From: Owenia fusiformis
Lineage: Eukaryota > Annelida > Polychaeta > Sabellida > Oweniidae
Length of the DNA: 64,000 nt
Assembly: GCA_903813345.2 (NCBI GenBank)
Contig: CAIIXF020000003.1
Location: 11,670,931 to 11,734,930, forward strand
Reading direction: 5' to 3'
Both the position numbers and the translations under genes were made by a program. A model generated the notes under the pieces. The model searched no databases, was not told the DNA's origin, and was given only the letters and a program-made list of their open reading frames with translations. Position 1 is the stretch's first letter. Each line of letters starts with the position of its first letter. Shown piece by piece: positions 52,065 through 64,000 of the stretch.

Positions 52065-52779
52065 ACAATACTTGAGCAGTACTTAAGTTGTATGATTGTA
52101 TTTTACATGTACTTTATTTTCTTTCTAAGCCCAGAACTTTCTTATAACAATAATTAACGCCCCATTCAGCACAGACACAAGCTTTTATTATGACATATAT
52201 CATAACACATAAGCGCAAGTACCCAGAACACTACAGAATCATAATTGAATTTAATGCAATTAAAAATTGTGTGAAGTGAGTGTGAGGGGGGGGGGTGACG
52301 TGTTATTGTCATCGACACCAGTCATTAATTCTGACCAATCATATGGCTTCTAGGTTTTAAACGTCAGTTGTCTGATACTACCTGGTATACCATCTTCATT
52401 CGTTACATTTATTTGTGGCATCGAAGTTATTCCTCTTGCAGGACATTACATCGTACTTTGTATTCACTATACGTTATTTATGAAACTTTATATTATACAT
52501 CTAAATCTCAAGCCACTCATTCCACTCCACCACCCTTGGTTGTTAAGCCCTATCGGCAAAAAAGTATATTGTTATATATCATTATGTAATTTATAATAAA
52601 ATTACGTCATCATATGCCAACAACAAACCTACTTAGATGTGTTACTCTTATTTTTGCCTATCAAAGAGCGCAAGTACCCAGAACACAGCTTCATAAATAC
52701 CGTATATAATATCATGCTAGGCGTTCAATTCAGACTCCAGATGACAGATTTGTGTTTTGTTTATATATAGATGAATAAA

Positions 52780-52985
52780 GAGATAAAGTTAGATAGATAG
52801 ATAAATAAATGAATAAGTAGATAAATAAATAATAAGATAAATAAATAGATAAATATATGAATAAAAAATAAATAAATAGAGAAAATTATAGAGAAAAATG
52901 AATAAATAAAATAGGTAATCAAATAGATAATTAGATTAATAAACAGATAAATAATTAATTAACTGATCATTAAATAGATACATGG
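52780..52985. repeat. GATA/AATA-rich low-complexity tract
   Basis: Degenerate tetranucleotide sequence of GATA, AATA and ATAA words downstream of FMO-B. Confidence 0.85.
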
Positions 52986-53670
52986 ATTGATTTTTCAATA
53001 TCTTCTTCGATTCTTTTGACTTTCTATCAGGTTACCATCATATTGATTTTTTCGAAATTTTAAAATGGCGTATAATCTAAACCGGTAGTCTGATTTCAAT
53101 TCGGCTTTCAGATTTGGAATCCTGAGAGAATTAACCATTATTTTGATTCTTCAAACAATAAATTTGAAGATTTTTTTGTTGACCTACTTTCTGGACATTA
53201 TATTTCAAAACTAGGTCAAAATACCTTTTGACGGCAAAAGACTAACACTATTAGCATACTGTTGGCTACATGTATACTTTTCAAAAAGAAATATTTAAGT
53301 GTAGTGTCAGGATCGTAAAAACAACTGAACCGGAAGTCGTATTGAACTTTGATTTGCAGATTCGGATTTCTGAGAAGATTTTGCCCTTAGTTCATAACTC
53401 ATATGTTAATTTGGTAAACTTTTTAATTTTATCAACTTTTCGGACACCATATCTCAAAAGTGCGTCAAAATACTTTCCGACGGCAAAGGAAGCACACCCT
53501 TTGCTACCTGTATACAAAATTTTGAAGCAAATCATTCAAATATAGTGTCAGAATCGCAAAAATAAGGAAAAACTATGAATTTGACCTAGATTTTGACCTA
53601 GGCATTTTGGCTGTACTAAGTCTATATCTCGTATTTCACACTTCAAAAATTGACTTAACATGGGGCACCA

Positions 53671-54393
53671 AATTTAGTGATTTTATTTGAGAAAGATATT
53701 GAAGAAAAATATGATGAGTTAGAAAAAATTAAAAGTGAAATGAAAGTATATAGAGAACACTATGTGAAAGGTATTATGACCAGGGAAAAATTAGAATGGT
53801 ACGAATTTGGTGAAAGGGCGACTAAGTATTTCAGTGGTTTAGAAAAAAGAAATTATGTAAATGAATCAATATGTCAGGTGGAAGTTGATGGGGAACTGAT
53901 AACAGATCCAAAACTTATTCTTTTGGAACAGAAGAAATTTTGAATAACAATGCCATTAAGACCTTAAGTGAAGAACAGAAACAATCCTGTGAAGGCCTTT
54001 GACCGGAAAATAATTTAAATTTGAATTAAAAAGTTCAAAAATGGAAAATCCCCGGGATCAGACGGTTTTAACGTTGACTTTTACAAATTCTTTTATCGCG
54101 ATATAGGAAAATATTTACTCAAATCGTTAAATGCAGCCTATACACTTGGCGAATTATCAGTGACACAGAAACAAGGAATCATAACATGTCTACCTAAAGT
54201 GAATAAAATCAGAAAATACTTTAAAAACTGGTGGCCAATCTCATTATAATTAAATGCGGATTATAAACTCCTCTCATCAGCCTTAGCCACAAGAATGAAG
54301 TCAGTTCTGCCGCATATTATTTCTAGAGATCAAAAATTTAGTGATTTTATTTGAGAAAGATATTGAAGAAAAATATGATGAGTTAGAAAAAAT
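53671..54393 (+). pseudogene. L1/Tx1-like LINE reverse-transcriptase fragment
   Basis: The first frame reads EWYEFGERATKYFSGLEKRN then GELITDPKLILLEQKKF, typical of the region before the RT domain. After frame breaks come KSPGSDGFNVDFYKFF, the GELSVTQKQGIITCLPK block and NWWPISL-stop, then SALATRMKSVLPHIISRDQ. Stops and frameshifts are present. At 54335-54393 the first 59 bases of the fragment (53671-53729) are repeated exactly. Confidence 0.75.
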
Positions 54394-54959
54394 CCTGATA
54401 TTCCTCAGGAATGTAGTTCATAGGGGATTTGAGCGCTCCATTTGTCGCAACTTAATTGAAGCATCTTGTTTTTGATCAAATGCAGATCATGGTTGAGAAT
54501 GGCATGGTTGAGAAAACCATCAATGAATAAAAACAAAGGATTTAATAAAACTCCATAGACATACATGTGCCGTGAGTTTTGTGTTAGGCATGATGTTTGA
54601 GATACCCAAACGCCAGTGTTTATAAAATAGTGTTTTAGGTATATTATTTTTTATTTTTTATTTTATTTTTTTATTCTTCTTTATTCAATTTTAGTACATA
54701 CAAATTACACATGTAATGACTGCCGAAGTTGAAAAACATTGGTGGTATATTATTTATGCGTCCATATACGTATCAACCTAGTCATAAGAATCTGTGGCGG
54801 CATTGAAATTTTTTTTTAAAAATGTAATCAAAGTAGTTTTGACGGTAAGTTTAGACAGCGCGCGTACAACGTTATTTTGAATCTTTCAGGGGAATTTTGA
54901 TGCAGTTAAACGAGAGTTTATAATAAGTTAGGAAATGCCAAACGACTACAACGAGCAGC
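54394..54959. other. Gene-free stretch upstream of the tRNA
   Basis: AT-rich with a TTTATT-rich tract near 54650-54680. No exon recognised. Confidence 0.45.
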
Positions 54960-55032
54960 GGCCTCGTGGCCTAATGGATAAGGCGTCTGACTTCGAATCA
55001 GAAGATTGCAGGTTCGAGTCCTGCCGGGGTCG
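54960..55032 (+). tRNA. tRNA-Arg (anticodon UCG)
   Basis: A 73-nt cloverleaf. Acceptor GGCCTCG pairs with CGGGGTC (including G-U pairs). The D arm is TGGCCTAATGGATAAGGC. The anticodon loop CTTCGAA gives anticodon TCG, and the T arm GCAGG-TTCGAGT-CCTGC is perfect. There is no intron and no encoded CCA. A TTTT run follows at about 55041, fitting a Pol III terminator. Confidence 0.95.
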
Positions 55033-55255
55033 TGTCATTGTTTTCTTGAATATCAAAGTATAAATATTCCATTAATCCAAATTCAGAGGGTTTGTTAAAA
55101 ACGTAAATCCATTTGCCGACGCCTAGATATCTAGTAGAAAGTGGTTTCAAGTATATCCGCAATTTTGTCACCAAAGTTGACCATTATAACCAGACTAACA
55201 AGTCTTATGATAAAACAAAATGTTTTGTTTTTAACACTTATTAACATATTAAGTC

Positions 55256-57484
55256 TTATGACGATAGAGGAAGTGGATCAGGCTTTGTCGTCGCTGGTGT
55301 TATCATGTTTGCAAAGATCGCCACATTCCAGTCACGGAGAACATTAAAGATCCATTGATTGCTAGATCGAGCCTGGCTGAGAAGAGCCCCCTTCAGAAAG
55401 TAGCTCAAGCCCTTGGCCGTATCCACACGTTCTGCAGCCCAAACACTCAAGAACTCCAATGCCTAGAATCAAAAGAAATATTTACATGCTGAAGTTATCC
55501 GAGTGCTTTAATTATGAAGTGTCCAAAATTATGTTTTAACTAAACAATTATGTTTTCTGATGGCTTTCAACCAAAATGATTCTTGTTGGCCACAAATTAT
55601 TTCAGATGGCTAGTCATTAGATATACCTACCCCGAAATCTTCTGCAGCATTTGCAATGACCGCTGCTTCATTGAGGCAATCACAGAGGCCGATTGTCTCA
55701 TCTAAAGATCTTTGTATAGCATCTACCTGGCACCAATGGCACTCGGGTGGGGCCTGTAATGCAAGTATAGTGAATCTTAACATACATTTTACATTGCTGC
55801 TATTGATGGTGATTGCATGCTAAATATTATTTCAAGTTCCAATGTTTAAAGCTTTCAATGAAACTCCTGGACCACATTACGTTTATAGAGGGGCTAATAT
55901 TAACAATGTAATGTGATATTGGAGTTTCCTGCAAAATACTTTTTGTCAACACTAGTCACTTCTGCGACAATGTGATATTATGCCTAGACATCCTAATGTT
56001 ATGCTGATGTTCATAACATCTCATGAATTCACTTTGCATCGCAGATGTCCATATGGACAGAGAGGGAGAAGGCGGGCCTTTCCACGAGATACTGCATAGT
56101 CAAACGCCACATCGAACCAATAATTCTTAGTACTTGTATAGGGCTAAAAAGTGATTTCGCTTCCAAATCGAGGCAATATCTTGACCGGAGTTCACATTCG
56201 AAATATCAATCCCAGGTATCGATCTATTGATATCAAACCGAAAGTGCCACTTTTGTCAATCTAGACAGATACGTGATTGATTACAAGAGCTCAATATAAT
56301 GTGAGCTAAGAATAAAATTACAATGAACTAAAAGAAGCTTCAATCCTCACTGTAATATCTGGAAACGTGACACACCCTCCCCTTGTATCGACATAATCCC
56401 TGATAGCTAGAGTCAGGACAATCTCGTTGTAGAAGGCATTCCTAAACGCCTTAGAAAGACCCATGAAGGCAATATCATCTCGCCGAAAAAAGTATTGCTG
56501 AAAGCAATGATGAAAATACTTATAAATATTTTTTATGTTTTAAACATACGAGGCCTGGAATGCTGTCATAGAATATTTCAAAAATTGAATTTGTTATTAC
56601 TATTCTTTTCATGTCTTGATTTTATATCAAATGTTTCACAAATTAGGTTAAAAACTACAATCTTTATATCTGTATAGCCTTGGTGTTCTGAGGCTGCATG
56701 CAGCAAAGTGGTGCAATGATATGCGCCATACCATTGATTGGTAAATATACGCGATATCCATTGCTTTTCCTGCACATTCGTTCAGTTTTGCCTCAAGTCC
56801 ATTCAAGATGAAGCTGTTTCTAGTAATTGACGAATAACGATCATCGCAAGTATTCACTTGAAGGAAGCAACATTCTAAAAAATAATTTGATAAACAAAAA
56901 GAGAAACACTTGGCTCGGGTTAAACGTAAACGTCCGAAAATTCCAAGCGGTCGAATGTTTGAAATCAAGATGGACAGATCTAGTAGGTTTCTACCGTCTG
57001 AAATAGTTCGTATTTAACTATTTAAGGGTCATAAGAAAAATATATAGAAGAAATACATGAAAAAGAGCCTCTGAAAAAAATTAAAGATAAAAATATTATT
57101 TCGGAATGATAAAACCAGACTCACCAGATTGTCCTGTCGTAAAAGTGTCAGCTAGGAGAATACCTATTGAAAAATAAAAGCATTCAGATAGTTTTACTCG
57201 TAAAAATGTTGGACATACAGTACAGTATATGGCTTATATTCTGAGGTCCCTAGCTTGCTTGGTCTGAAAGGTATTTTTTAAAGGTAATTACTTATTGTCA
57301 GATATAAATTAGTGAAGGTTCCTGCTTTAGTTCAAATAATTTAAATCAATTCACAAAGTTATAGGTGGTTTTCAAGGTCATAATTATTTGTGATGTTTGT
57401 CTATTTTGATAGAAGATATCAGAAGAATGTGAGAATATGAAACTTACTCAACAGCGATGCTTCTACAAATCGCTTCATCTTCAT
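55256..57484 (-). CDS. Divergent secreted ferritin-like protein, six exons
   Basis: Exons: 57484-57448, 57163-57125, 56874-56732, 56497-56351, 55753-55631, 55462-55256, joining in phase to 232 codons. The start MKMKRFVEASLLSILLADTF looks like a signal peptide. Ferritin features: AYIYQSM then QYFFRRDDIAFMGLSKAF (helix A/B, compare the YVYQSM..YFDRDDVAL pattern), DTRGGCVTFPDI (RGG loop), DAIQRSLDETIGLCDCL (helix C), FLSVWAAERVDTAKGLSYFL (helix D). By eye, the first helix-A ferroxidase Glu is replaced by Ala, the helix-B His by Leu and the helix-C Glu by Asp, while a helix-B Glu and the helix-A Tyr remain. Cys content is high (about nine), fitting a secreted protein. Probable role: extracellular iron binding or storage without normal oxidation (inference). 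I see no obvious CAGUGN iron-responsive loop directly upstream. Confidence 0.85.
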
Positions 57485-57524
57485 CGTTTCTGTACAACGA
57501 AAAACTCTGTATTCCAAGAATCTA

Positions 57525-57645
57525 CAGACGTTCGTAGTTGTATTCTTGTATATTCAGAGAATCTCAAGAGGTTCGTAGTTGTATTCTTGTATTCAGAGAA
57601 TCTCAAGAGGTTCGTAGTTGTATTCTTGTATTCAAGAGATCCGTT
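57525..57645. repeat. ~39-bp tandem repeat just upstream of the ferritin-like start
   Basis: Three units of TTCGTAGTTGTATTCTTGTA plus a TTCAGAGAATCTCAAGAGG block, 40-160 bp 5' of the ATG on the minus strand, i.e. in the presumed leader or promoter. Confidence 0.75.
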
Positions 57646-57649
57646 GTTG

Positions 57650-59590
57650 CTTTACGCTTGGTACTTAGACAATTTCAAGATGTTCATAATTGTTGATGAC
57701 GACCAAATAAAAAAGTCTGGATTGATTTAAGCTGTTGTTGATCCACGCCTTCTGCTGCGATGGGATTATCCAGAGACATGTGTCTCTGGAATATCATAAA
57801 TCTAAACAATAACATTAACAATAGGGCTTGAATCTCTACTGTAGAAATAGAACCCATGTACAATTCTTCAATTGCAATTAATATTTTCTTTCTTATTGTA
57901 TGTAATTTTACCTTTATAGTTGCATTCTGGTGGTAACATGAGTATCGAAACTGCAACATTACGTTTTGATCGGTTACTATATTCAGATATTTTGTATTTG
58001 ATACAGCTCTGAGAGTTCAAATTAAAATTAAGATCCGACGCCATGAATTGTATAAAATTCTGTAATAACTGCTTTCAATTTTCTACAAATTAAGAAATAT
58101 AAAAATACGACATAATATCTCAAGTTAATAGCATGGTTGTAGCGATTTGATCTTTACAGGTATTAATACCAAAACATTTCAATATTGTAAACGAAGTAAA
58201 AAGCCCTTTATCAAATCGACATTGAGATTAAAAAGTAAATATCTGCTCTGTCAAGTGATAACAAAATGATCTGTTTTTTTATAGAACACAATTGAAAGAA
58301 GCTTAGCTGAACGTTTAATCCAATTAAGTAAAATAAACAAAATTATGTTTATCCTGAGGTATACGAGGGTGTGTCATATGTTCTCATAATATCTCTCTAA
58401 TTTATTTTTATTTTTCAATGTTCTCATGGAATTTTCATTGAATCTGTGGTGTAGAATACTGTATTAATCTATCAAAAAATTCTCCCTGCCATTTTGAATT
58501 TTGCAGACGAGAGGGGGATGCGAAAAGAACGGAACGGCCTAAACTGACCAATGAGTGCACTGAACGAAACACTTAGTACAGAGCCGGGGATTTGATCTTG
58601 AATATAACCCAGCTGAAGCATTGACTTTGTTTACAGTTTATAGAAGCCGTGAATACAGTCGTGTTCGAATAAAATATATTTAATAAAACAAACTGACAAA
58701 GATACTGAGTTTTTCAATAGTTCTATTTCTCCCTTGATGAATCCCGCATCCATTAATGTTATTAGTCTTTGACCTTACTCCGAATAATATTTACATTCAG
58801 TACTGTAGCATACAATTTCATTGTATTTGCAAATTAATAATAAATTATATATCTTTCATACTCACTATGGGGACTCAAAAAGCAATAAACTATCAATTCG
58901 TAAATGTCATGGGGAAAACCTGTATTACGGAACATCTCTCGGGTGAATCCCATGTCGTTATCGATTTTATTCAACAAAACCGTTTTTTCCCATTAACTCC
59001 AAAGTTTGAATACATCCCTATAGTGACATCTACCTACTTTAAACAGTAAAAAGAAATCTTGATGAAATTGATTAAATGATCACTGTATAGTGAACATGAT
59101 TGAATGAAATATACGAGGATATCTACGATATCTGTGAATTTTCTATGACTGCCTTTTAGAGTTAAGAAATTTACGTTTCTTGTCTAAAAAATTAAATGGC
59201 CAATTTGAGATTTTGATAATCTGTTCTATTCAAACAAGTGTGACAAATTATAATTCTTAATAAGATTTGTTTTCGTTTGACAGGAAATGTGTTTGATCAT
59301 TATAGCTTTGTAGATAATCTGGTTCACAAATAGGTCTCTACTCGTCCATAATACTGCAAAATAACGAAAAATCACACATGTTTGTAGTTACTTGTTAGCA
59401 CCTACATCCAGTGAACTTTTTTTCTAAGCAAAAACATGTTCACTATACACATGACATTATTGACACTCCTGGTTTTTTCTAAGATTGCGTTTCAAATGGA
59501 AAAGACAATCCCATGTGTGAAATACTGTATTGCTTTTTGAATCCCTGAGCCACTAAATTCATATGGACTTCCATTGTAAAACAGAGGCAA
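57650..59590. other. Gene-free stretch between ferritin-like gene and BLOC1S4
   Basis: No exon recognised. A GAACGAAAC/CCGGGGAT block at 58550-58600 resembles short dispersed repeats near 17.6-18.1 kb. A 97-codon plus ORF at 58756-59049 shows no domain and is not called. Confidence 0.4.
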
Positions 59591-59592
59591 GA

Positions 59593-62500
59593 TTATGCTT
59601 TACTACTTTGAGTAGCAGACGTTTCACTTGGTGTCTCAGCCTTATCACTTGGTGTCTCATCACCCTTTGCCTCTACTGTTTCAAGATTAGCATTGTCACT
59701 TGCATTGTTTGCTGCTTCCTCTGCTTCCTCAATTCTATTCACACTTTCACAAGTCTTAGTAATATTTGCATCACTATTGTCCAAAGAAGCACCTATGTTT
59801 GGCTCCTCACTAATGACAGTGCCCTCGCTAGATGCTACTGCAGCAGATGCATCAGACACCTCGTCAGTGACTGGAAAGAACTGTTCTGTTCTAAATATGG
59901 TAGGTCTGTTGAATTGTAGTTTTGGCTCCGTCTTAGGCTTGGTAACTGGCTTTTTCTGAAATAAGACATGGTTATAATGACAAAATTGTCAGGGGTCATG
60001 AACAGGATGACATTTAGCATTAAGATTAAGAGGGAAATAGTTTTGAAGTGGCATATCAATGGACTATGGCAGGATGAGGCTAACTGGAGTTTGTTTTATC
60101 CAAACATGACATGCAAACATAGTAAAGTATGCATTCAGAGACTAACACAAATAAGCTTCTAGTTTATATGATCAAAAATATTGTATTTAAAATACTTTCC
60201 TTGTGCTGTCTCATTTTGTTTCATTGAACATAACTACTTTACTGTAATTCCAAGCCAAATGAAAACATGAGGTAAAAGGTAACATTTATTTGATGTGAAC
60301 TCAAAATATAAGTCATTTCCAAAGATGTAGAACAGAAACTTATCTCCAATATGGCTACAATAGACTAGATGCGAGTAGAAATAATCTTGATTTAAGTCAT
60401 CAAAAATTCAAAATTCAGTCAAACTGATGTCATATTTGGAATTTACATGTAGAATTACATCTAGAAATGTGGTTTTGAAAAGAGTTTATCAACTTTGAAA
60501 ATTTGATTTCCTTTGAAAATGTGACTTCTAGGTTGGGGAGATTCCCCATAGAGCCCATGTTGTAAAATCACAAAAAGTGAAATATCTTTTCTTGTGTTGG
60601 GCAGATTATATTTTCTTTTACTGGGCATATTTTAATTTGTATAACTATCAGATACAAAAGGGTAATATGAAAAGTGAACCACTAAAACTGATGAATATGA
60701 AAGTTTAAGGGAATTCTGTAATACCCTGCCATGTTATTTCCCCCGACTCAGCCACCTGGTGGCGAAACTGTTAACTACCTACTTGCATCTGAGTAATTGA
60801 TTGGCACTGATGTACATGTAACACCACAATCAATCTTGCAATGTCCCCTTAGCAAACAGAGATAGGTATGATGCAAGAAGGAAATGTGATAAGTATCAGA
60901 CTATCTACTTACTGAAAATGGAAAAGAAATATTTGAGAAGATTTTCTTGATTGAGCTCATGGATCCATGTTCCGATTCTGCTTTGTTCACCTGAACTTCC
61001 ATTTTGCTGACGTTCTCTGATACCATGGCAACGAATGTCTGGAAATATATCATTATCATGACTTCACACAAAGCAAGGCAAGGTGTGTTTGATTCTAGCC
61101 GATCCAAACACAGTATTTTGTGCAGATTTTGGAAAGCAACACCTTCAAGGAATGGTCATTCCACAGTGCACTGAGTCCAGGGCTTTAAAATCCTTAACTG
61201 ATTTCTGATATCATTTAGTAAAATTGATACTAATATGCAAAGTATAAAAATGGACACAATTCGGTGTGCACATTGACAAAGCCATACTTTGTGAAAACTC
61301 ACTTCCTTGTGTTTTTGCAGCCATTTTGGCAAACAAGACACAGGGAGAACAATATTGCAACCTTGAATGAAAAAGACAGCTTTTGAGATGGAAAGATCAA
61401 AATGGTCATCTTAACATTGACCCAAAACTAATGCCAAAAACTAATCAGATGAACTTTTAAGATCAATCCAGGACGGAAAATCTAAAATGGCCGCCTTAAT
61501 AAAGCTAATAAATTCAAAGAAACATCCAAAAAGAAACATCCCTAAAAATGTCAGACCAATCCATTAAATTAACAGCTTTGCTTGAAACATGTAGACAAGA
61601 CTTTTCAGACAAGATTTTAGGACAGAAAATCTAAAATGGCCCTTAAAGTTTACCCAGAATGCCCAAAAACTAATCAGTTCTAGGTTTTCATACGTCAAAG
61701 AAACATCCCTGAAAATGTGTAATTAATGCACCAAACAGTTCACCTGGAAATGCATAAAATAAAGTAGGGTGCCTACTCATCTGCCAAAACACCCAAGAAA
61801 CTGTCAAAATATAGCATCCAAAATAACAAGATGATGATAAAAAGAAGTTTTCCTTTGAAAATTCCATACATTAGTTTAACCTACCGACAATTTATAATTT
61901 GTCATCATATTTTCACAGCATTTCTCTAAAAGTTCCTCAAATTGCAAAATTATTTCAAATCAAAAATATAACAAAGTTAGGAATCACTCATATAAAATTA
62001 GTTGCTTTAGCTGAGAAACAACATTGTTTTTGTAAATTCAATAGAGTACTCAGGGAGATTTGCCTGATTGAGTATGGGGAAAAAGAGGTCCTTTGATATT
62101 TCTATTCATTTTCTCAAAATGAATACTAGATTCTTATTTTATCCAAAATGTACTTTAATATCCTATTGCACATGTGCATCTACAACAACAACAGGTCAAA
62201 CCTGGAATTCAACCCCCTTAGGCCCTTATATATTCATTGTACTTTACATAGCTTAAAATATGTGATGAAATACCCACTTACTTGGGGATTAGACATGCAA
62301 TGTTAATATACTGTAGCTAACCAACTGGGTAGAATATGAAGAGAAAGTCATGGTGTTTGTAAAACATACGTATATGTTATTTACCTCAAGTTGGTCTATG
62401 CGTTCAAACACCAGTTGCATTTCTGCACTCTTTGCATAAATCTCTGGCAGTGTCTTAGTCAAGTTCAATGTGCTATCACTGCGAATCTGGAAATTTACAC

Positions 62501-62979
62501 ATTTAAGAACATTAACACAGTATGTATCATCATCCCTCATTCTCAACACCTGAACTGAGATTTTCAAATGCTGGATAAAAGTTTTTCATCTTTGAAGCTG
62601 AATACTGACTTTTATAAATTATAAGTGACAAAATTGTTAAAACTGTTACCAAGAATGTGAACATTTAAAATTATGGTTCCCTGCTTGGGACTAGATTTTC
62701 TCTTTGTGACCTTTACTTGCCTAATTGAGTTTATTGAAATAGGTCCTTCTATAAACCATCTATTTTCTCAGAATCGTAGATTCTTATATTATCCAAAAGT
62801 GTACTGTAATATCCATCTGTATGTGCATCTACAACCTACATTTTACAAATTCCAATAAATCTACTAAACTTCTCTCAATAAATAAAAGACAAATTTAATA
62901 AACTTACCAGATCAACTAAACCGCAATATTCATCAAGTCTTGTAAGGAGATCTTCAATAGATTCCTCAAACCGCTGCTT
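59593..62979 (-). CDS. BLOC1S4: BLOC-1 subunit 4 (cappuccino) orthologue, four 3' exons
   Basis: Exons: 62979-62908, 62486-62385, 61038-60913, 59955-59593, all phase 0 with GT-AG borders; 220 residues plus stop. Sequence: EDLLTRLDEYCGLVDL, IRSDSTLNLTKTLPEIYAKS, EMQLVFERIDQLE, TFVAMVSENVSKMEVQVNKA, then PTIFRTEQFFPV. This is the BLOC1S4 order: the LTRLDE helix, IR(G/S)DS, (I/A)YAK, the RID-LE-FV-MV coiled coil, and the late LFRTEDYFP-like motif. BLOC-1 acts in the cytosol on endosome-derived tubules that build lysosome-related organelles. The tail after FFPV is a ~90-residue acidic Ser/Thr/Ala/Glu-rich extension, longer than in vertebrates as I recall. The first coding exon was not found before 64000. 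The intron before the last exon carries an R1 repeat. Confidence 0.88.
60358..60799 (+). mobile_element. 442-bp MITE-like repeat R1, copy 2
   Basis: Same ends and same total length as copy 1 at 22809-23250, differing by scattered substitutions. Lies in the last intron of BLOC1S4. Confidence 0.7.
61180..61770 (-). repeat. Degenerate ~160-bp repeat family, inverted
   Basis: Reverse-complement relatives of 16780-17310 (ACGGAAAATCTAAAATGGCC and ACCCAGAATGCCC blocks). Intronic in BLOC1S4. Confidence 0.5.
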
Positions 62980-64000
62980 CTAAAAGCACAAATGAGAATT
63001 ATTTACGTGTACATTCATACATATTGCAAGGTTCTACTTTGTTATTATTGATGGCATCTAACAGTACACCACAACTTTTTTGTTAGTTAGATAGGTAAAT
63101 ATTGGTAAATACATGTATGTGGTAAAACTCATTATGCAAATATAGTCCAGAGGATCTTGATTGTGCTCTCTTATGGTATGAGGTCTCTTTAAAAAACCTT
63201 GACGAGCCTAGTCATTAGGTCCACAGGATATAGTGAGCAGGCCTTAGTCTGTTAGTGGGGAGGTGAACTTTTTGAACTCTTGTTCCTGGGCCTGTGTTCT
63301 ACAACTACAGTATGCTGTACATGTAGAGTGTGGGTGATCTTTTGAACTATTGTTGCTGGACCTATGCATCTAGGGCTATTGATTTTTTTCGAGCTCCCTC
63401 TGCCAAAGACAGTGGCACTGTAGGAGCGTAGGTGACTACTTTGTGGGAGAGCTTGATTCATTTATCATGTTTGCTCCTGTAATAATTCACATAATTGTAT
63501 TTTTAAAAGTCCTCTATAACGTCAAATGAAGCCAGAATTTAGCTAAAATTATGCAATATCATAAATGGTATACGTTTCAAACCAGGACATCATATTACAA
63601 TCTTGGTAATGAATTCTTAGATTGCATCATCTGTAATGTCAGACATGTATTGCCCAATCAAGAACTAAACAAATAAAGACCTAACTGATTGGTTAAAGTT
63701 TCTCCCCATCGTTTGTGACGTAATAGGCATGTTACCTAACCAAAAAAACAAACAAGCATGATTTTGTTCAGTGCCTAATAGTTGCTCTTAATGCACATTG
63801 AGTCAATTGGTTAACATAAAACAATTGGGATAATCAACCAATATATCAGGGCCTATATAGACTGTATCCTTCATCTGAATAAATTCAAACTGTAAGTCAC
63901 CTATTGTAAAATGTGGTGTTGTATAAATGTTACAAATAAGTTTGTATAATGATAAAATGATTACCTTATAAAGAACTTACAATATTATTTTTTCGTATAT
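62980..64000. other. Right-edge stretch, no gene supported
   Basis: Would contain BLOC1S4 intron sequence. I looked on the minus strand for a first exon with a phase-0 donor and found none that I would defend. Confidence 0.4.

Noticed and set aside
58756-59049. 97-codon ORF on the plus strand
   Set aside because: No domain, AT-rich composition and no splice or promoter context.
63252-63461. Minus-strand ORF near the right edge as the BLOC1S4 first exon
   Set aside because: Its sequence has no resemblance to BLOC1S4 N-termini and offers no phase-0 donor that joins the exon at 62979.

Overview
The window looks like AT-rich nuclear DNA from an invertebrate animal. Genes are split into short exons with GT-AG introns, there is a eukaryotic nuclear tRNA, and most non-coding sequence is mobile-element debris. 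That debris includes Tc1/mariner, piggyBac-like, Mutator-like and foldback elements, LINE fragments and minisatellites. A marine lophotrochozoan or deuterostome invertebrate is my guess; the sequence does not settle the phylum.

Layout. 1-1718 (minus): a THAP plus DDE_4 transposase-type gene that runs off the left edge. 2370-15729: a giant inverted repeat with two 5506-bp arms, identical wherever I compared them and without net indels, around a 2348-bp loop. The loop holds three intact internal exons of a flavin-containing monooxygenase (FMO) gene, copy A, on the minus strand. 15.8-29.4 kb: hairpins, dispersed repeats, a 33-bp minisatellite (20.17-21.25 kb) and decayed minus-strand exons that look like spectrin repeats (21.8-25.4 kb). 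29.5-31.4 kb: a broken copy of a multi-copy invertebrate family. 32.6-35.8 kb (plus): the last two exons of an FMO gene, almost certainly related to the loop exons but in the opposite orientation. 36-39 kb: MITEs and a transposase relic.

40513-52064 (plus): a complete FMO gene, copy B. I could join ten exons in phase into a 556-residue protein with the GxGxSG motif, the FMO signature, an FATGF motif and a C-terminal membrane anchor. Its introns are full of repeats, including a tandem amplification of its own exon-6 splice-acceptor region.

53.6-54.4 kb: a LINE fragment. 54960-55032: tRNA-Arg(UCG). 55256-57484 (minus): a six-exon ferritin-like gene with a signal-peptide-like start; several ferroxidase residues appear to be replaced. 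59593-62979 (minus): the four 3' exons of BLOC1S4 (cappuccino), whose 5' part lies beyond the window or was not found.

The host genes have unrelated roles: xenobiotic or metabolite oxygenation, iron binding, and lysosome-related organelle biogenesis. I see no operon-like logic. The most unusual feature is the inverted repeat whose loop carries FMO exons in the wrong orientation relative to the matching terminal exons. All gene models were read by eye; no search or alignment was run.
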